From contig JBBSLP010000021.1 of the NCBI GenBank assembly GCA_038255145.1, positions 1 to 64,000 on the forward strand: a stretch of DNA of 64,000 bases. The letters are read 5' to 3'. Of this stretch, positions 53,361-62,216 are shown in pieces. How positions within the stretch are numbered: the first letter of the stretch is position 1; each line of letters begins with the position of its first letter. The DNA comes from WHTX01 sp038255145. GTDB lineage: Bacteria > Actinomycetota > Acidimicrobiia > Acidimicrobiales > CAIXPF01. Below the pieces are notes generated by a model, which saw only the letters and a program-made list of their open reading frames with translations, searched no databases and was not told where the DNA came from. A program made the position numbers and the translations under genes.

Positions 53361-54917
53361 ATGGGTGAGCACGACGAGGCGGTGGCCGATCTGCGGGACC
53401 GGGTCGACCGGGCCCGGACCGACATGGGCGGCGCCGACAAGGTCGCGAAGCTGCACGCCGAGGGCGACCGCACGGTGCGCGAGCACATCGACGGCCTGCT
53501 CGACCCCGGCTCGTTCAACGAGCTCGGCACCCTGTCCCGCTCGCTGCGCCCCGAGGATCGCGACCGCACCCCCGGCGATGGCAAGATCGGCGGGCACGGC
53601 ACCATCGACGGCCGGCCCGTGGCCGTGTTCGGCGACGACATCACCGTGCTGCGGGGCTCGTCCTCCATCGTCGGCACCCGCAAGGAGCACCGCCTCTACG
53701 AGCGGGCCCTGGCCATGGGCATCCCCGTGGTCCACTTCGGGGAGACCGGCGGCGCCCGCATCCCCGACATCATGGGCTCCGAGGGCATCTCCGAGTCCGG
53801 GGGCCTGTTCGAGATGGCGGCGCGTCGCCACCGGGTGCCCATGGCCACGGCCATCGTGGGCCAGTCCTTCGGCGGGTCCTCGTTCCTGTCCGCGCTGTCT
53901 GACTTCGTCGTCATGACCCGGGGCTCGTGCCTGGCGGTCACCTCACCCCGGGTCTTCGAGGTGGCCACCGGGGAGATCATCACCTTCGAGGAGGTGGGTG
54001 GGGTCGACGTGCACGCCCGCACCACCGGCCAGATCGACCTGGGGGTCGACACCGACGAGGAAGCCTACGAAGCCATCCGCCGCTGGCTGTCCTTCATGCC
54101 CTCCAACGCCTGGGAGCCGGCGCCCCGCGTCGAGTCCACGGGCAGCTTCGATCCCGACCCCGGGTTGGGCGACCTGGTGCCGGCGCGGCGCACCCGGGGC
54201 TACGACGTGCGCAAGGTCGTGGCCCGCATCTGCGACCCCGACTCGGTGTTCGAGCTCCAGCCCTTCTACGCCCGCTCGGTGGTGTCCGCCCTCGGTCGCA
54301 TCGACGGCTGGCCGGTCGGGGTGATCGCCAACAACCCCATGGTCAACGCCGGTGTGCTCGACCCCGAGGCCTGCCACAAGATCATCCGTCTCATGACGGT
54401 GTGCGACGCCTACAACCTGCCCGTCGTCTTCCTCGTCGACGTCCCCGGCTTCATGGTCGGGCGTCGGGTCGAGCACGACCGCATGCTGCACATGGGCATG
54501 CGCATGATGTCGGCCCTGCAGATGGCCACCACCCCGACATTGACCGTGTGCCTGCGCAAGGCCTTCGGGCTGGCCTGGCAGGCCATGAACGGGGCCATGA
54601 TGCCGGCCCATGGCGTGTACGCCTGGCCCGGGGCCGAGATCGGCTTCATGGACCCTGCCGTCGGCGTGAACGTCGCCTACGGGACCAAGCTGGGCGCCAT
54701 CCTCGACCCCGACGAACGCGAGGCCGAGCGCCTGCGCCTCGTCAGCGACGTCGGTGAGGCCACCTCGCCCTATGAGGCGGCGGGCACCATGCGCATCGAC
54801 GAGATCATCGACCCGGCCGACACAAGGGCCGTGCTCGCCCGCGATCTGGCCCAACTCGCCCACCGACGGGTGCCGCCGCCCGAGGCCCGGGCCCTGAGCT
54901 ACTGGCCCACCAGCTGA
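53361..54917 (+). CDS. Acyl-CoA carboxylase beta (carboxyltransferase) subunit
   Basis: The 518-residue protein matches propionyl/acetyl/methylcrotonyl-CoA carboxylase beta subunits, which move CO2 from biotin to an acyl-CoA. N-terminal half: KLHAEGDRTVREHIDGLLDPGSFNELG and GGARIPD for the acyl-CoA oxyanion site; C-terminal half: DVPGFMVGRRVEHDRMLHMGMRMM and GAMMPAHGVYAWPGAEIGFM. No biotin-carrier or alpha-subunit gene is near. ATG follows GGGGAG with 9-nt spacing. Acyl specificity is not decidable by eye. Confidence 0.9.
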   Translation: MGEHDEAVADLRDRVDRARTDMGGADKVAKLHAEGDRTVREHIDGLLDPGSFNELGTLSRSLRPEDRDRTPGDGKIGGHGTIDGRPVAVFGDDITVLRGSSSIVGTRKEHRLYERALAMGIPVVHFGETGGARIPDIMGSEGISESGGLFEMAARRHRVPMATAIVGQSFGGSSFLSALSDFVVMTRGSCLAVTSPRVFEVATGEIITFEEVGGVDVHARTTGQIDLGVDTDEEAYEAIRRWLSFMPSNAWEPAPRVESTGSFDPDPGLGDLVPARRTRGYDVRKVVARICDPDSVFELQPFYARSVVSALGRIDGWPVGVIANNPMVNAGVLDPEACHKIIRLMTVCDAYNLPVVFLVDVPGFMVGRRVEHDRMLHMGMRMMSALQMATTPTLTVCLRKAFGLAWQAMNGAMMPAHGVYAWPGAEIGFMDPAVGVNVAYGTKLGAILDPDEREAERLRLVSDVGEATSPYEAAGTMRIDEIIDPADTRAVLARDLAQLAHRRVPPPEARALSYWPTS

Positions 54918-54998
54918 GGCCGCGGACTCGCCGGGGTCGAGCTGGCCGAGCCCACTGAGCAGGTCCGATCTTCGCCGTCACCGACCCTGGGTGTTGGC

Positions 54999-55004
54999 TA
55001 CGGT
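54999..55004 (+). promoter_or_regulatory. -10 box TACGGT of the PEP-mutase-like gene
   Basis: TACGGT ends 6 nt before ATG 55011; leaderless. Confidence 0.5.
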
Positions 55005-55010
55005 CAGCCC

Positions 55011-55835
55011 ATGACCACCGCCGAGGATTCCTACGAGCGGTTCCTGGCCCTGCACCACGGGCCGGGACCGCTGCTGCTGCCCAACCCGTGGGACGTGGGC
55101 TCGGCCAAGCTGATGGTGTCGCTGGGCTTCACCGCCCTGGCCACCACGAGCAGTGGTTTCGCGGCCACGCTGGGCCGACTCGACGGGTCGGTGACCAGGG
55201 ACGAGGCCATCGACCACGCTGCTGCCCTCGTGGCTGCGGTCGACGTGCCCGTCTCCGCCGACCTGGAGAACGGCTTCGGTGACGACCCCGCTGCCGCGGC
55301 AGCCACCGTCGTCGCCGCCCTGGGCGTCGGACTGGCCGGGTGTTCCATCGAGGACTCCACCGGGCGCCGGGACGACCCCATCTACGACGCCGGCCTGGCC
55401 GCCGAACGGGTGGCCGCCGCGGCCCAGGCCGCCCACGGGGGCCCGCGCCGGCTGGTGCTGACGGCCCGGGCCGAGAACCTGCTGCACGGCAGGGACGACC
55501 TGGCCGACGCCATCGCCCGACTCCAGGCCTTCCAGGCCGCGGGGGCCGACGTGCTCTACGCCCCGGGCCTGAACCGCATCGAGGACGTCCGCGCCGTGGT
55601 CAGCGCGGTCGACCTGCCGGTCAACGTGTTGGCCCTGCCCGGTGGCCCGCCGGTGGCCGAGCTGGCCGGGGCCGGCGTGGCCCGCATCTCGGTGGGTGGG
55701 GCCTTTGCCTTCGCTGCCCTGGGCGCGGTGGTGGAAGCCGCCCGCGAGCTGCTCGACGAGGGGACCTACGGGTTCTGGGACCGGGCACGCGTCGGGTCCA
55801 AGGCGGCACGCACCGCCTTCGCCACGCCGACGTAG
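55011..55835 (+). CDS. Isocitrate lyase/PEP phosphomutase family protein
   Basis: The 274-residue TIM-barrel protein shows LPNPWDVGSAKLMVSLGFTALATTSSGFAA (by position 22-51), VSADLENGFGDDP with metal-binding acidic residues, and AGCSIEDSTG. The cysteine of isocitrate lyases (KKCGH) is absent; this is the oxaloacetate-decarboxylase/PEPM-like branch, which breaks or rearranges C-C or P-C bonds of 2-oxoacids. Exact reaction unknown. Confidence 0.85.
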   Translation: MTTAEDSYERFLALHHGPGPLLLPNPWDVGSAKLMVSLGFTALATTSSGFAATLGRLDGSVTRDEAIDHAAALVAAVDVPVSADLENGFGDDPAAAAATVVAALGVGLAGCSIEDSTGRRDDPIYDAGLAAERVAAAAQAAHGGPRRLVLTARAENLLHGRDDLADAIARLQAFQAAGADVLYAPGLNRIEDVRAVVSAVDLPVNVLALPGGPPVAELAGAGVARISVGGAFAFAALGAVVEAARELLDEGTYGFWDRARVGSKAARTAFATPT

Positions 55836-55866
55836 CTCGAGGGAGGGTCAGCTCGAGGGAGGGTCA
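55835..55866. repeat. 16-bp tandem duplication
   Basis: GCTCGAGGGAGGGTCA occurs twice back to back. The second copy contains the stop codon of the NIPSNAP gene on the minus strand; the first contains the last base of the PEPM-like gene's stop. Confidence 0.9.
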
Positions 55867-56154
55867 GCCGAGGACGGGGTCGACCATGGCCAGGTGCATC
55901 TTGGCCACCCGGGAGGGCTGACCGGCGAAGACGGCGGCCCGCTCGGGTGAGGCGTTGTACACCTCGAACACGGCGTCGAAGTCACCGTCGTGGCTGACCA
56001 CCCACACGAACTCGTTGCGCTCGCGGTCGGCGTAGGCCCCGGTGACCTTGAAGCCGTACTGCTCACGCACGGCGACGACCTGGGGGAACCACTCGAGGAA
56101 CGCGTCCATCTCGCCGGGGAGGATCTCGTAGCGGCGGAGCTGGGTGGTGGCCAT
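55864..56154 (-). CDS. NIPSNAP-like protein 2
   Basis: The 96-residue protein begins MATTQLRRYEILPGEMDAFLEWFPQ and includes VVAVREQYGFKVTGAYADRERNEFVWVVSHDG, a NIPSNAP/dimeric alpha-beta barrel pattern. ATG 56154 begins the conserved part. Its likely -10 box (TAGGGT, 56205-56210) lies in the loop of the neighbouring gene's terminator. Confidence 0.8.
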   Translation of the reverse strand: MATTQLRRYEILPGEMDAFLEWFPQVVAVREQYGFKVTGAYADRERNEFVWVVSHDGDFDAVFEVYNASPERAAVFAGQPSRVAKMHLAMVDPVLG

Positions 56155-56185
56155 GGGCCTGCCTCCGGATGGGTCGGGCTGGGGA

Positions 56186-56226
56186 CGGTCGGTGCTGCGG
56201 ACGGACCCTATCCGCAGCACCGACCG
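56186..56226 (-). terminator. Terminator of exported gene 1 with an embedded -10 box
   Basis: A perfect 16-bp stem (CGGTCGGTGCTGCGGA at 56186-56201 with its complement at 56211-56226) encloses a 9-nt loop. It starts 22 nt past the stop at 56248. The minus-strand loop carries TAGGGT, a -10 box for the NIPSNAP gene 44 nt downstream. Confidence 0.75.
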
Positions 56227-56247
56227 CCGGGCCCGGGTCGCGGTGGC

Positions 56248-56760
56248 TCAGGTGGACGGGGTGGCATCGCCGTAGGCGCCGAGCAGGTCGATGAAGACCT
56301 CGGTGGTGCCCACGGCGTTGAACACGTCGAACTTGCCCCCGACGAGGCCGACGATGGCCTGGTTGGCCGTGGTCTGGCCCGTGTCGAAGTTCACCGACGA
56401 GGTGCCGCCGGCCGGGGTGCCGGCGGGGAGCAGGGCGACGTAGCTGCGCTCGCTGGGGGCCTCGACGCCGACGTTGACGACGACGGCGTTGACGGTGAGG
56501 GGATCGAAGCCCGGTAGCAGGGCGGACACGTCGACCGTCAGCTTCTGACCGGGCCCGATCTTGGCCCTGACGCCACCGGTGCCCACCCCGGAGCGGGTGT
56601 CGAGGACACGGACGGGGGTGGTGGACGAGAACATGCTCGGTGGCCCCGGGTTGACCGTGGTCTGGGCCGACACGAGGGTGGCGCTACCGGCAGCGAGGAC
56701 CGCGGCCGCCATCAGGCCTGCTGCTGCCATCCACCTACGTCGAGTGCTGTGCTGGTGCAT
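56248..56760 (-). CDS. Exported RVLDTR-domain protein 1
   Basis: The 170-residue protein has a signal peptide (residues 1-32, RRRWMAAAGLMAAAVLAAG ... SAQ) and one copy of the actinobacterial exported beta domain marked by TPVRVLDTRSGVG, VVVNVGVEAPSERSYVALLPAG, SSVNFDTGQTTANQAIV and TTEVFIDLLGAYG. In larger proteins this domain occurs as repeats on the cell surface. Function is unknown. A paralogue follows upstream on the same strand. Confidence 0.78.
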   Translation of the reverse strand: MHQHSTRRRWMAAAGLMAAAVLAAGSATLVSAQTTVNPGPPSMFSSTTPVRVLDTRSGVGTGGVRAKIGPGQKLTVDVSALLPGFDPLTVNAVVVNVGVEAPSERSYVALLPAGTPAGGTSSVNFDTGQTTANQAIVGLVGGKFDVFNAVGTTEVFIDLLGAYGDATPST

Positions 56761-56824
56761 GGGAAGCATCCTCGCCCCGTGCGAGCGCTTTGCGTCGGTC
56801 TCGACGCGCAGGTCGGGACGCGAC

Positions 56825-56853
56825 GGAGGCCGCCGCACGGGGCGGCGGCCTCC
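56825..56853 (-). terminator. Terminator of exported gene 2
   Basis: GGAGGCCGCCGC pairs with GCGGCGGCCTCC (12 bp) around a 5-nt loop, 15 nt past the stop at 56869. Confidence 0.75.
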
Positions 56854-56868
56854 AAGGCGATCGAGGGA

Positions 56869-57396
56869 TCAGACAGGGATGTTGCCGTACACACCAAGGA
56901 GGTCGATGAAGACCTCGGTGGTGCCCACGGAGTTGTAGACATCGAACTTGCCGTCCACGAGGGCGACGATGGCCTGGTTGGCCGTGGTCTGGCCGACGTC
57001 GAAGTTGACCGACGACGTGGTGCCCGCGGCGGCGCCCGCGGGGAGCAGGGCCACGTAGCTCTTGACCGTGGGGTTCTCGACGCCGACGTTGAGCACGACG
57101 GCGTTGGGGACGATGGGGGGGCTCGTGGTGCCGTAGGGCGCCAGCACGGCAGTCATGTCGACGGTGATCCTCTCACCAGGGCCGAGCTTGACGCCGACGC
57201 CACCGGTCTGGCCGACGCCCGTGCGGGTGTCGAGCACGCGCACCGGGGTGGTGTTCGAGGAGAAGGTGCTGACGGGGCCGGGGGTCACGGTCGCCTGGGC
57301 GGAAACGACGGCCGCACCACCGACGCCCAGAGCCAGGGCGGTGGTCACTCCGGCAGCTGCCATCCACGCACGACGCTTGCTGTTCTTCTCGGTCAT
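56869..57396 (-). CDS. Exported RVLDTR-domain protein 2
   Basis: The 175-residue paralogue of the neighbouring gene has a signal peptide ending near SAQA, then TPVRVLDTRTGVGQTGGVGV, AVVLNVGVENPTVKSYVALLPAG, SSVNFDVGQTTANQAIV and TTEVFIDLLGVYG. ATG 57396 follows GAAGGGA. Each of the two genes has its own terminator, so they are tandem duplicates with separate transcription. Confidence 0.78.
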   Translation of the reverse strand: MTEKNSKRRAWMAAAGVTTALALGVGGAAVVSAQATVTPGPVSTFSSNTTPVRVLDTRTGVGQTGGVGVKLGPGERITVDMTAVLAPYGTTSPPIVPNAVVLNVGVENPTVKSYVALLPAGAAAGTTSSVNFDVGQTTANQAIVALVDGKFDVYNSVGTTEVFIDLLGVYGNIPV

Positions 57397-57566
57397 GTGG
57401 TCCCTTCGGTTCACGGTCCGTGCCGGCGATGGCACGGACTGCTAACCGCGACAGTACCCACATCAGCGCACGGGCCATCACGTTCCGCGGGTCTTGCCGG
57501 GCCCGGCCCGGCGCGATCGGGCCCCGGTGAGATTGGCGATCGGTGCCCGTGGTCGTCGAGCCATCC

Positions 57567-58367
57567 TCAAGGCAGCCTGGCGCCCACAGCCGCTCCGACC
57601 TGGTCGGCGAGGGCCACGGCCACCAGACGATGGGCCAGGGGGGCGCCGACATCGGGCCGGGGGACGAGCACGAAACGGCCCACTGTGCGTCCCCGGTGCA
57701 GCACCGCCAGTTCTGCGCCCTGGGCGGGCAGCTCGAATCCCTCGCGGCCCTCGCGCAGGACCCCGCCGTCGCGGCGGATGGCTCCGTCGTGGCCCAGCTG
57801 CAACAGGGGAGGGCCGCAGGGTGCGGGCTCGAAGCGGCACGCCTCGAGGTCCAGGACAGCCCGCAGATCGGCCTCACCGGCTCGGATCACGTCCTCCGGC
57901 GCTGCTCCCGAGGCGACGAGCTCGGCCAGGTGGTGGAGGCGACCGAGATCGGCGTGGCCCAACATCGCCTCCCGCTCCACCCGTCGGGCCCGTACGGCCA
58001 TGGTGCCGACCACCAGGCCCACGGCCAGCAGCAGCAGCGCCGTCTCCGCGTCGTCGCCCGACGCCATGGCCAGCGACAGGAACGGCCGGGTGAAGAAGAA
58101 GTCGAAGGTCAGCACCGAGGTCATCGCGGCCAGCGCACCGGCACCCCGGCCGCCCACGGCGGCGGCCACCACCACGACGACCACCAGCACCAGGGCCATG
58201 TTCGTGCTCACGACGTGCTCACGCAGGGGGACGATTAGGACGCCGGCGATGATCGGGAGCAGGCCGCCCATGGCCAGGCCAACCAGGCGCCCCGAGCTCT
58301 CGTCGCTGGGCGGTGACCCGCCAGCCACCCCGGTGTCCGTCGTCGGGTCGTTCGCCGTCAGGTCCAT
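57567..58367 (-). CDS. DUF4118 sensor-like membrane protein without kinase domain
   Basis: The 266-residue protein has four hydrophobic segments (about residues 30-125), including the DUF4118 marks GALAAMTSVLTFDFFFTRPFLS, as in KdpD-type sensor kinases. A GAF-like domain follows (SGAAPEDVIRAGEADLRAVLDLEACRF) and the chain ends at GARLP with no histidine-kinase domain. It could be a stand-alone sensor or a truncated kinase. Confidence 0.78.
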   Translation of the reverse strand: MDLTANDPTTDTGVAGGSPPSDESSGRLVGLAMGGLLPIIAGVLIVPLREHVVSTNMALVLVVVVVVAAAVGGRGAGALAAMTSVLTFDFFFTRPFLSLAMASGDDAETALLLLAVGLVVGTMAVRARRVEREAMLGHADLGRLHHLAELVASGAAPEDVIRAGEADLRAVLDLEACRFEPAPCGPPLLQLGHDGAIRRDGGVLREGREGFELPAQGAELAVLHRGRTVGRFVLVPRPDVGAPLAHRLVAVALADQVGAAVGARLP

Positions 58368-58481
58368 CGTCGACCTGTCGTAGTGCTGGGCCGGAGCGGG
58401 GTCCAGGGTCCTCTACGCGTTCTCTACGCGACGTCCCCTGACCTTGGCGCGTCCTCGGCAGACGGCGGGACAGGTCGGTCC

Positions 58482-58487
58482 TACGGT
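58482..58487 (+). promoter_or_regulatory. -10 box TACGGT of the small gene at 58494
   Basis: TACGGT ends 6 nt before GTG 58494; leaderless. Confidence 0.5.
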
Positions 58488-58493
58488 GCCCTC

Positions 58494-58799
58494 GTGGACA
58501 CGAACGACCTGCTCGAGTGGCCTGAGGACGAGTGGTGTGCGCTGGAGTTGCGCACCATCGCGAACCAACGCGGCCTGCGTCGACATCGGGGCCGGCAGGT
58601 GTGGTCGGCCGAGCTCCACGGCCCCGGTGCCACGTGCACGCTCTACTCCAGCCTGGCCTTCCCCGCCGGGGACGACGTCGCATCGGTCGCGGCCCGGCGG
58701 GCCATGGAACGGGTCCTGGTCCAGGCGGGCTGGCAGGTGCAGGGCCTGCACGCGGCGAGGGTCGACAGCCGAAGCCGTCGACCCTCGCTCATCCCCTGA
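58494..58799 (+). CDS. Small hypothetical protein
   Basis: The 101-residue soluble protein is not recognised. It is acidic at the start (MDTNDLLEWPEDEWCALELR) and has GLRRHRGRQVWSAELHGPGATCTLYSSLAFPAGD and a helix ERVLVQAGWQVQGL. The last dozen codons coincide with a terminator hairpin, so the true functional end is near residue 88. GTG 58494 follows a leaderless-type box. Confidence 0.6.
   Translation: MDTNDLLEWPEDEWCALELRTIANQRGLRRHRGRQVWSAELHGPGATCTLYSSLAFPAGDDVASVAARRAMERVLVQAGWQVQGLHAARVDSRSRRPSLIP
58755..58788. terminator. Terminator hairpin inside the 3' end of the small gene
   Basis: GCGAGGGTCGAC (58755-58766) pairs with GTCGACCCTCGC (58777-58788), 12 bp perfect, 10-nt loop. It may serve both the plus-strand small gene and the converging binding-protein gene 3 (stop at 58853). 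Confidence 0.7.
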
Positions 58800-58852
58800 T
58801 CATCAGCTGGGCGGTCGTCCCGCCCGGCCGACGTGTCGCGTACCTGCGGGTA

Positions 58853-60447
58853 TCAGGACGTGCAGGTGCTGGCGGCCAGGTCCCAGGCGCAGTTGCCGGA
58901 CTTCCCGTTCAGGTCGATGGCACCGCTCTGGTCGACCCAGCCCTGCTTGACCGAGTCGTACTGCTGGTACTTGCCGCCTTCGATGAAGTAGGCGTCGTCG
59001 TTGCCGTCCATGGCGAAGTTGATCCCCTCGAGGATCATCGGGTTCGTCATGTCGAGCGTGCGGATGGCGAGCATGAGGTTGCTCCGGGTCAGGCCGCCGG
59101 GCAGCTCACCGGCCACCTTCAGGCTCTGGACCACGGCGAAGGACCAGATCAGGCCACTGCCCAGCGAGCCCGAGGACTTCGGGTCGATGCCGGCGGCCTT
59201 GAGCAGGTCACGGCTCCACACGATGCAGGCGTCCGAATCGTTGGCCGCGTCGTTGAGGTCCTTGGCGCCGCCGTTGACGATCCACCAACCGTTGGTGACC
59301 GAGCCGTCGCCGCCGACCTTGTCCTTGCCCACGAAGCTCGATGCTGCGCAGACCGACGGCTGGAAGAGGTACTTGACGTCTTCCTTCATGCCGTTGGCGG
59401 CAGCCTCGGTGATGAGCTGGGTGCAGGCCGTGCCCGCCAACATGCCGATGAAGACGTCGGGGCTGTCAGCAGCCAGGGTGGTCATGGGGTCCGTCACCGT
59501 CGGGGCACCGGCCTCGATGGTCTCGGTCTTGTACTTGATGCGGTCCTTCAGCGGGCTCTGGGCCAGCCAGGCCCGGAAGCCGGCGTCGTAGGACTTGCCG
59601 AAGTCGGTGTTGATCTGAAGCGCAGCGACGGTGATGTCACCATCGCCGAACTCGGCGGCGTGCTCCTCGATGAAGTTGCCCCACAGCACCGCTTCGGTGT
59701 TGTAAGCGAGCTGCAGGCCCGTCGTCCACGGGTGGTTGACGGGATCGCCCCAGGCGGGGTGACCGCTCATCTCGAAGGGGTGGGGGATGCAGCGCTGGTT
59801 GAGCTTGTCGTACACCTTGAAGCCGTTGGCCGAGCCCAGGGTGATGAGGGCGAACACCTTGTCCGAGTCGATCAGCTCGTCGACCAGGGGCACGGTGCGG
59901 GCGGCGTCGTAGCCGTCGTCCTTGAAGATGTAGTTGACGCTGCGCGTCTTGCCGTTGCTGTCCTTGAAGAAGCCTTCGCCGCTGTAGTGCTTCAGCACCA
60001 CGTCGAGGCCCTTGGCCACGTTGCCGTAGTCGGCGAACGTGCCCGACAGGGGGATGGCCTGGCCGATCTTGATCTCGGTGTCGGTCAGCCCCTCGGTGTT
60101 CGACCAGCCGGCGGGGCACGCCGCCAGTCGATCTCGAAGCCGCCGGGGCCGGTCACGGTCTTGCCGCCAGCCGAGGTGCCCCAACCGTTCTCCTTGATGC
60201 GGTCGAGGGCCTCCTGGCGCTGATCGGCCCACAGGTCCTCCCACTCGTCCATCGAGGTCGGGGCGGGCACGGTGGTCGTGGGACCGCCAGCCGTGGTCGA
60301 CTCGGTGGCCGCCTTGACCCCTTCCTTGATGCCGGGGTCGACGGTTCCCGCCGTGGCTCCTTCATCGCTCGAGCCGCCGCAGCTGGCGGCCACGAGGGCC
60401 AGCCCCAGCAGCGCACAACCCATGACCTTCGTTCGTCTACCTCGCAA
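58853..60447 (-). pseudogene. Solute-binding lipoprotein 3, single frameshift
   Basis: A lipoprotein start (lipobox LVAASC, Cys23; TTG start with GGAGGGG) reads through the shared N-terminal module to GGFEID, then shifts frame near 60126. One base added there restores DLAACPAGWSNTEGLTDT and the rest (SGTFADYGN ... DLNGKSGNCAWDLAASTC). The full product would be about 530 residues, closely similar to binding protein 4. A one-base deletion may be a sequencing error; if real, this is a recent pseudogene. Confidence 0.82.
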
Positions 60448-60565
60448 CTAACCCCTCCACATCTGATGCACCGGTGTGGCTGTGGCTCCAGTCACGGGGG
60501 CGGACGATAGTGGTCGGTCAATAGCGACACAGGTCACCACGGCGGGCTCGCGGCCCGGACGCGAC

Positions 60566-60596
60566 CAGGGGCCGACGGCGTCGCCGTCGGCCCCTG
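60566..60596 (-). terminator. Terminator of binding-protein gene 4
   Basis: CAGGGGCCGACGGC and GCCGTCGGCCCCTG form a perfect 14-bp stem with loop GTC, 34 nt past the stop at 60630. Confidence 0.8.
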
Positions 60597-60629
60597 TCTC
60601 ACCGCTTCATCGTCCCTGCAGGGTGGAGG

Positions 60630-62216
60630 TCAGGCCTTGCAGCTGCTGCTGGCCAGGTCCCAGTGGCAGTTCTTGGACTTGCCAGAGAGGTCGATGACCT
60701 CGCTCTGGTCCACCCATCCCTGGGCGACGGCGTCGTACTTCTGGTACTTGCCGCCCTCGATCATGTAGGCGTCGGCGTTGCCGTTCAGGTTGAAGCCGAT
60801 CCCGGGCAGGAGCATGGGGTTCGTCATGTCGAAGGCTCGGACGGCGGTGATGAAGTTGGTCCGCGTCAGGCCACCGGGCAGGTCCCCGGCGATGATGAGG
60901 CTCTGGACGATGGCGAACCCCCACTGGAGGCCGCTGCCCAGCGAACCGGAGGACTTGGGGTCGATGCCGGCCTCTTGGAGGATCTCACGGCCCCAGAGGA
61001 TGAAGGCGTCGTCGTCGTAGGTGGCGCCGTTGAGGTCCTTCACGCCACCGTTGACGATCCACCACCCGTCGCTGGCGGAACCGTCGCCACCGACCTTGTC
61101 CTTGCCCACGAAGCTGGAGGCGCTGCACACCGACGGCTGGAAGAGGTACTTGACGTCTTCCTTCATGCCGTTGGCTGCGGCTTCGGTGATGAGCTGGGTG
61201 CAGGCGGTGCCGGCCAGCATGCCGATGAAGACGTCGGGGCTGTCGGCGGCCAGGGTGGTCATGGGGTCCGTCACCGTGGGGGCGGCGGCCTCGATGGTCT
61301 CGGTCTTGTACTTGATGCGGTCCTTCAGGGGGGACTGGGCCAGCCAGGCCTTGAAGCCGGCGTCGTAGGACTTGCCGAAGTCGTTGTTGATCTGCAGGGC
61401 GGCGACGGTGATGTCACCGTCGCCGAACTCGGCGGCGTGCTCCTCGATGAAGTTGCCCCAGAGGATGGCTTCGGTCGTGTATGCGATCTGCAGGCCCGTG
61501 GTCCACGGGTGGTTGACGGGGTCACCCCAGGCCGGGTGGCCGCTCTGCTCGAAGGGCATGGGGATGCAGCGCTGGTTGAGCTTCTCGTACACCTTGAAGC
61601 CGGGTGCCGAGCCCAGGGTGATGACGGCGAAGACCTTCTCCGAGTCGATCAGCTCGTCGACCAGGGGCACGGTGCGGGCGGGGTCGTACCCGTCGTCCTT
61701 GAAGACGTAGGTCGCCTTGCGGTTGACGCCGTTGCTGTCCTTGAAGGCGCCCTCGGCGTTGTAGTGGTCGAGCATCGTGGTGACGCCCTTGGCGATGTTG
61801 CCGTAGTCGGCGAACGTGCCCGACAGGGGGATGGCCTGGCCCACCTTGACCTCGGTGGGGGTCACGCCCTCGGTGTCGGACCAGCCGGCCGGGCAGGTGG
61901 ACAGGTCGATGGTGAAGCCCTCGGGGCCGGTGACGGTCTTGCCGTCGGCCGACTTGCCCCAGCCGTTCTCCTTGACCCGATCCACGATGGCCTGGCGCTG
62001 GGTGGCCCAGAGCGCCTCCCAGTCGTCCATCGAGGTGGGTTCGGGCACCGTGGTGGCCGTGGTGCCGCTGGAGGCCTCCTTGACCCCGGCGCTGACGCCG
62101 GCGTCGACGGTGGCGGCGGTCGAGGTGTCCTCGGTGTCGCTGCCGCCACAGCCGGCGGCGACCAGGGCCAATCCGACGAGGACGGATCCGATGGCCTTCG
62201 TACGTACGCGCTTCAC
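60630..62216 (-). CDS. Branched-chain-type ABC solute-binding lipoprotein 4
   Basis: The 528-residue protein has a lipobox (LVAAGC, Cys23), a linker, the shared N-terminal module (DDWEALWATQRQAIVDRVKENGWG, GPEGFTIDLSTCPAGWS), then a Leu/Ile/Val-type domain nearly identical over long stretches to binding protein 3, and LSGKSKNCHWDLASSSC at the end. GTG 62216 follows AAGGGGAAC. It is a tandem duplicate of gene 3 with a separate terminator. No transport genes adjoin. Confidence 0.88.
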   Translation of the reverse strand: MKRVRTKAIGSVLVGLALVAAGCGGSDTEDTSTAATVDAGVSAGVKEASSGTTATTVPEPTSMDDWEALWATQRQAIVDRVKENGWGKSADGKTVTGPEGFTIDLSTCPAGWSDTEGVTPTEVKVGQAIPLSGTFADYGNIAKGVTTMLDHYNAEGAFKDSNGVNRKATYVFKDDGYDPARTVPLVDELIDSEKVFAVITLGSAPGFKVYEKLNQRCIPMPFEQSGHPAWGDPVNHPWTTGLQIAYTTEAILWGNFIEEHAAEFGDGDITVAALQINNDFGKSYDAGFKAWLAQSPLKDRIKYKTETIEAAAPTVTDPMTTLAADSPDVFIGMLAGTACTQLITEAAANGMKEDVKYLFQPSVCSASSFVGKDKVGGDGSASDGWWIVNGGVKDLNGATYDDDAFILWGREILQEAGIDPKSSGSLGSGLQWGFAIVQSLIIAGDLPGGLTRTNFITAVRAFDMTNPMLLPGIGFNLNGNADAYMIEGGKYQKYDAVAQGWVDQSEVIDLSGKSKNCHWDLASSSCKA

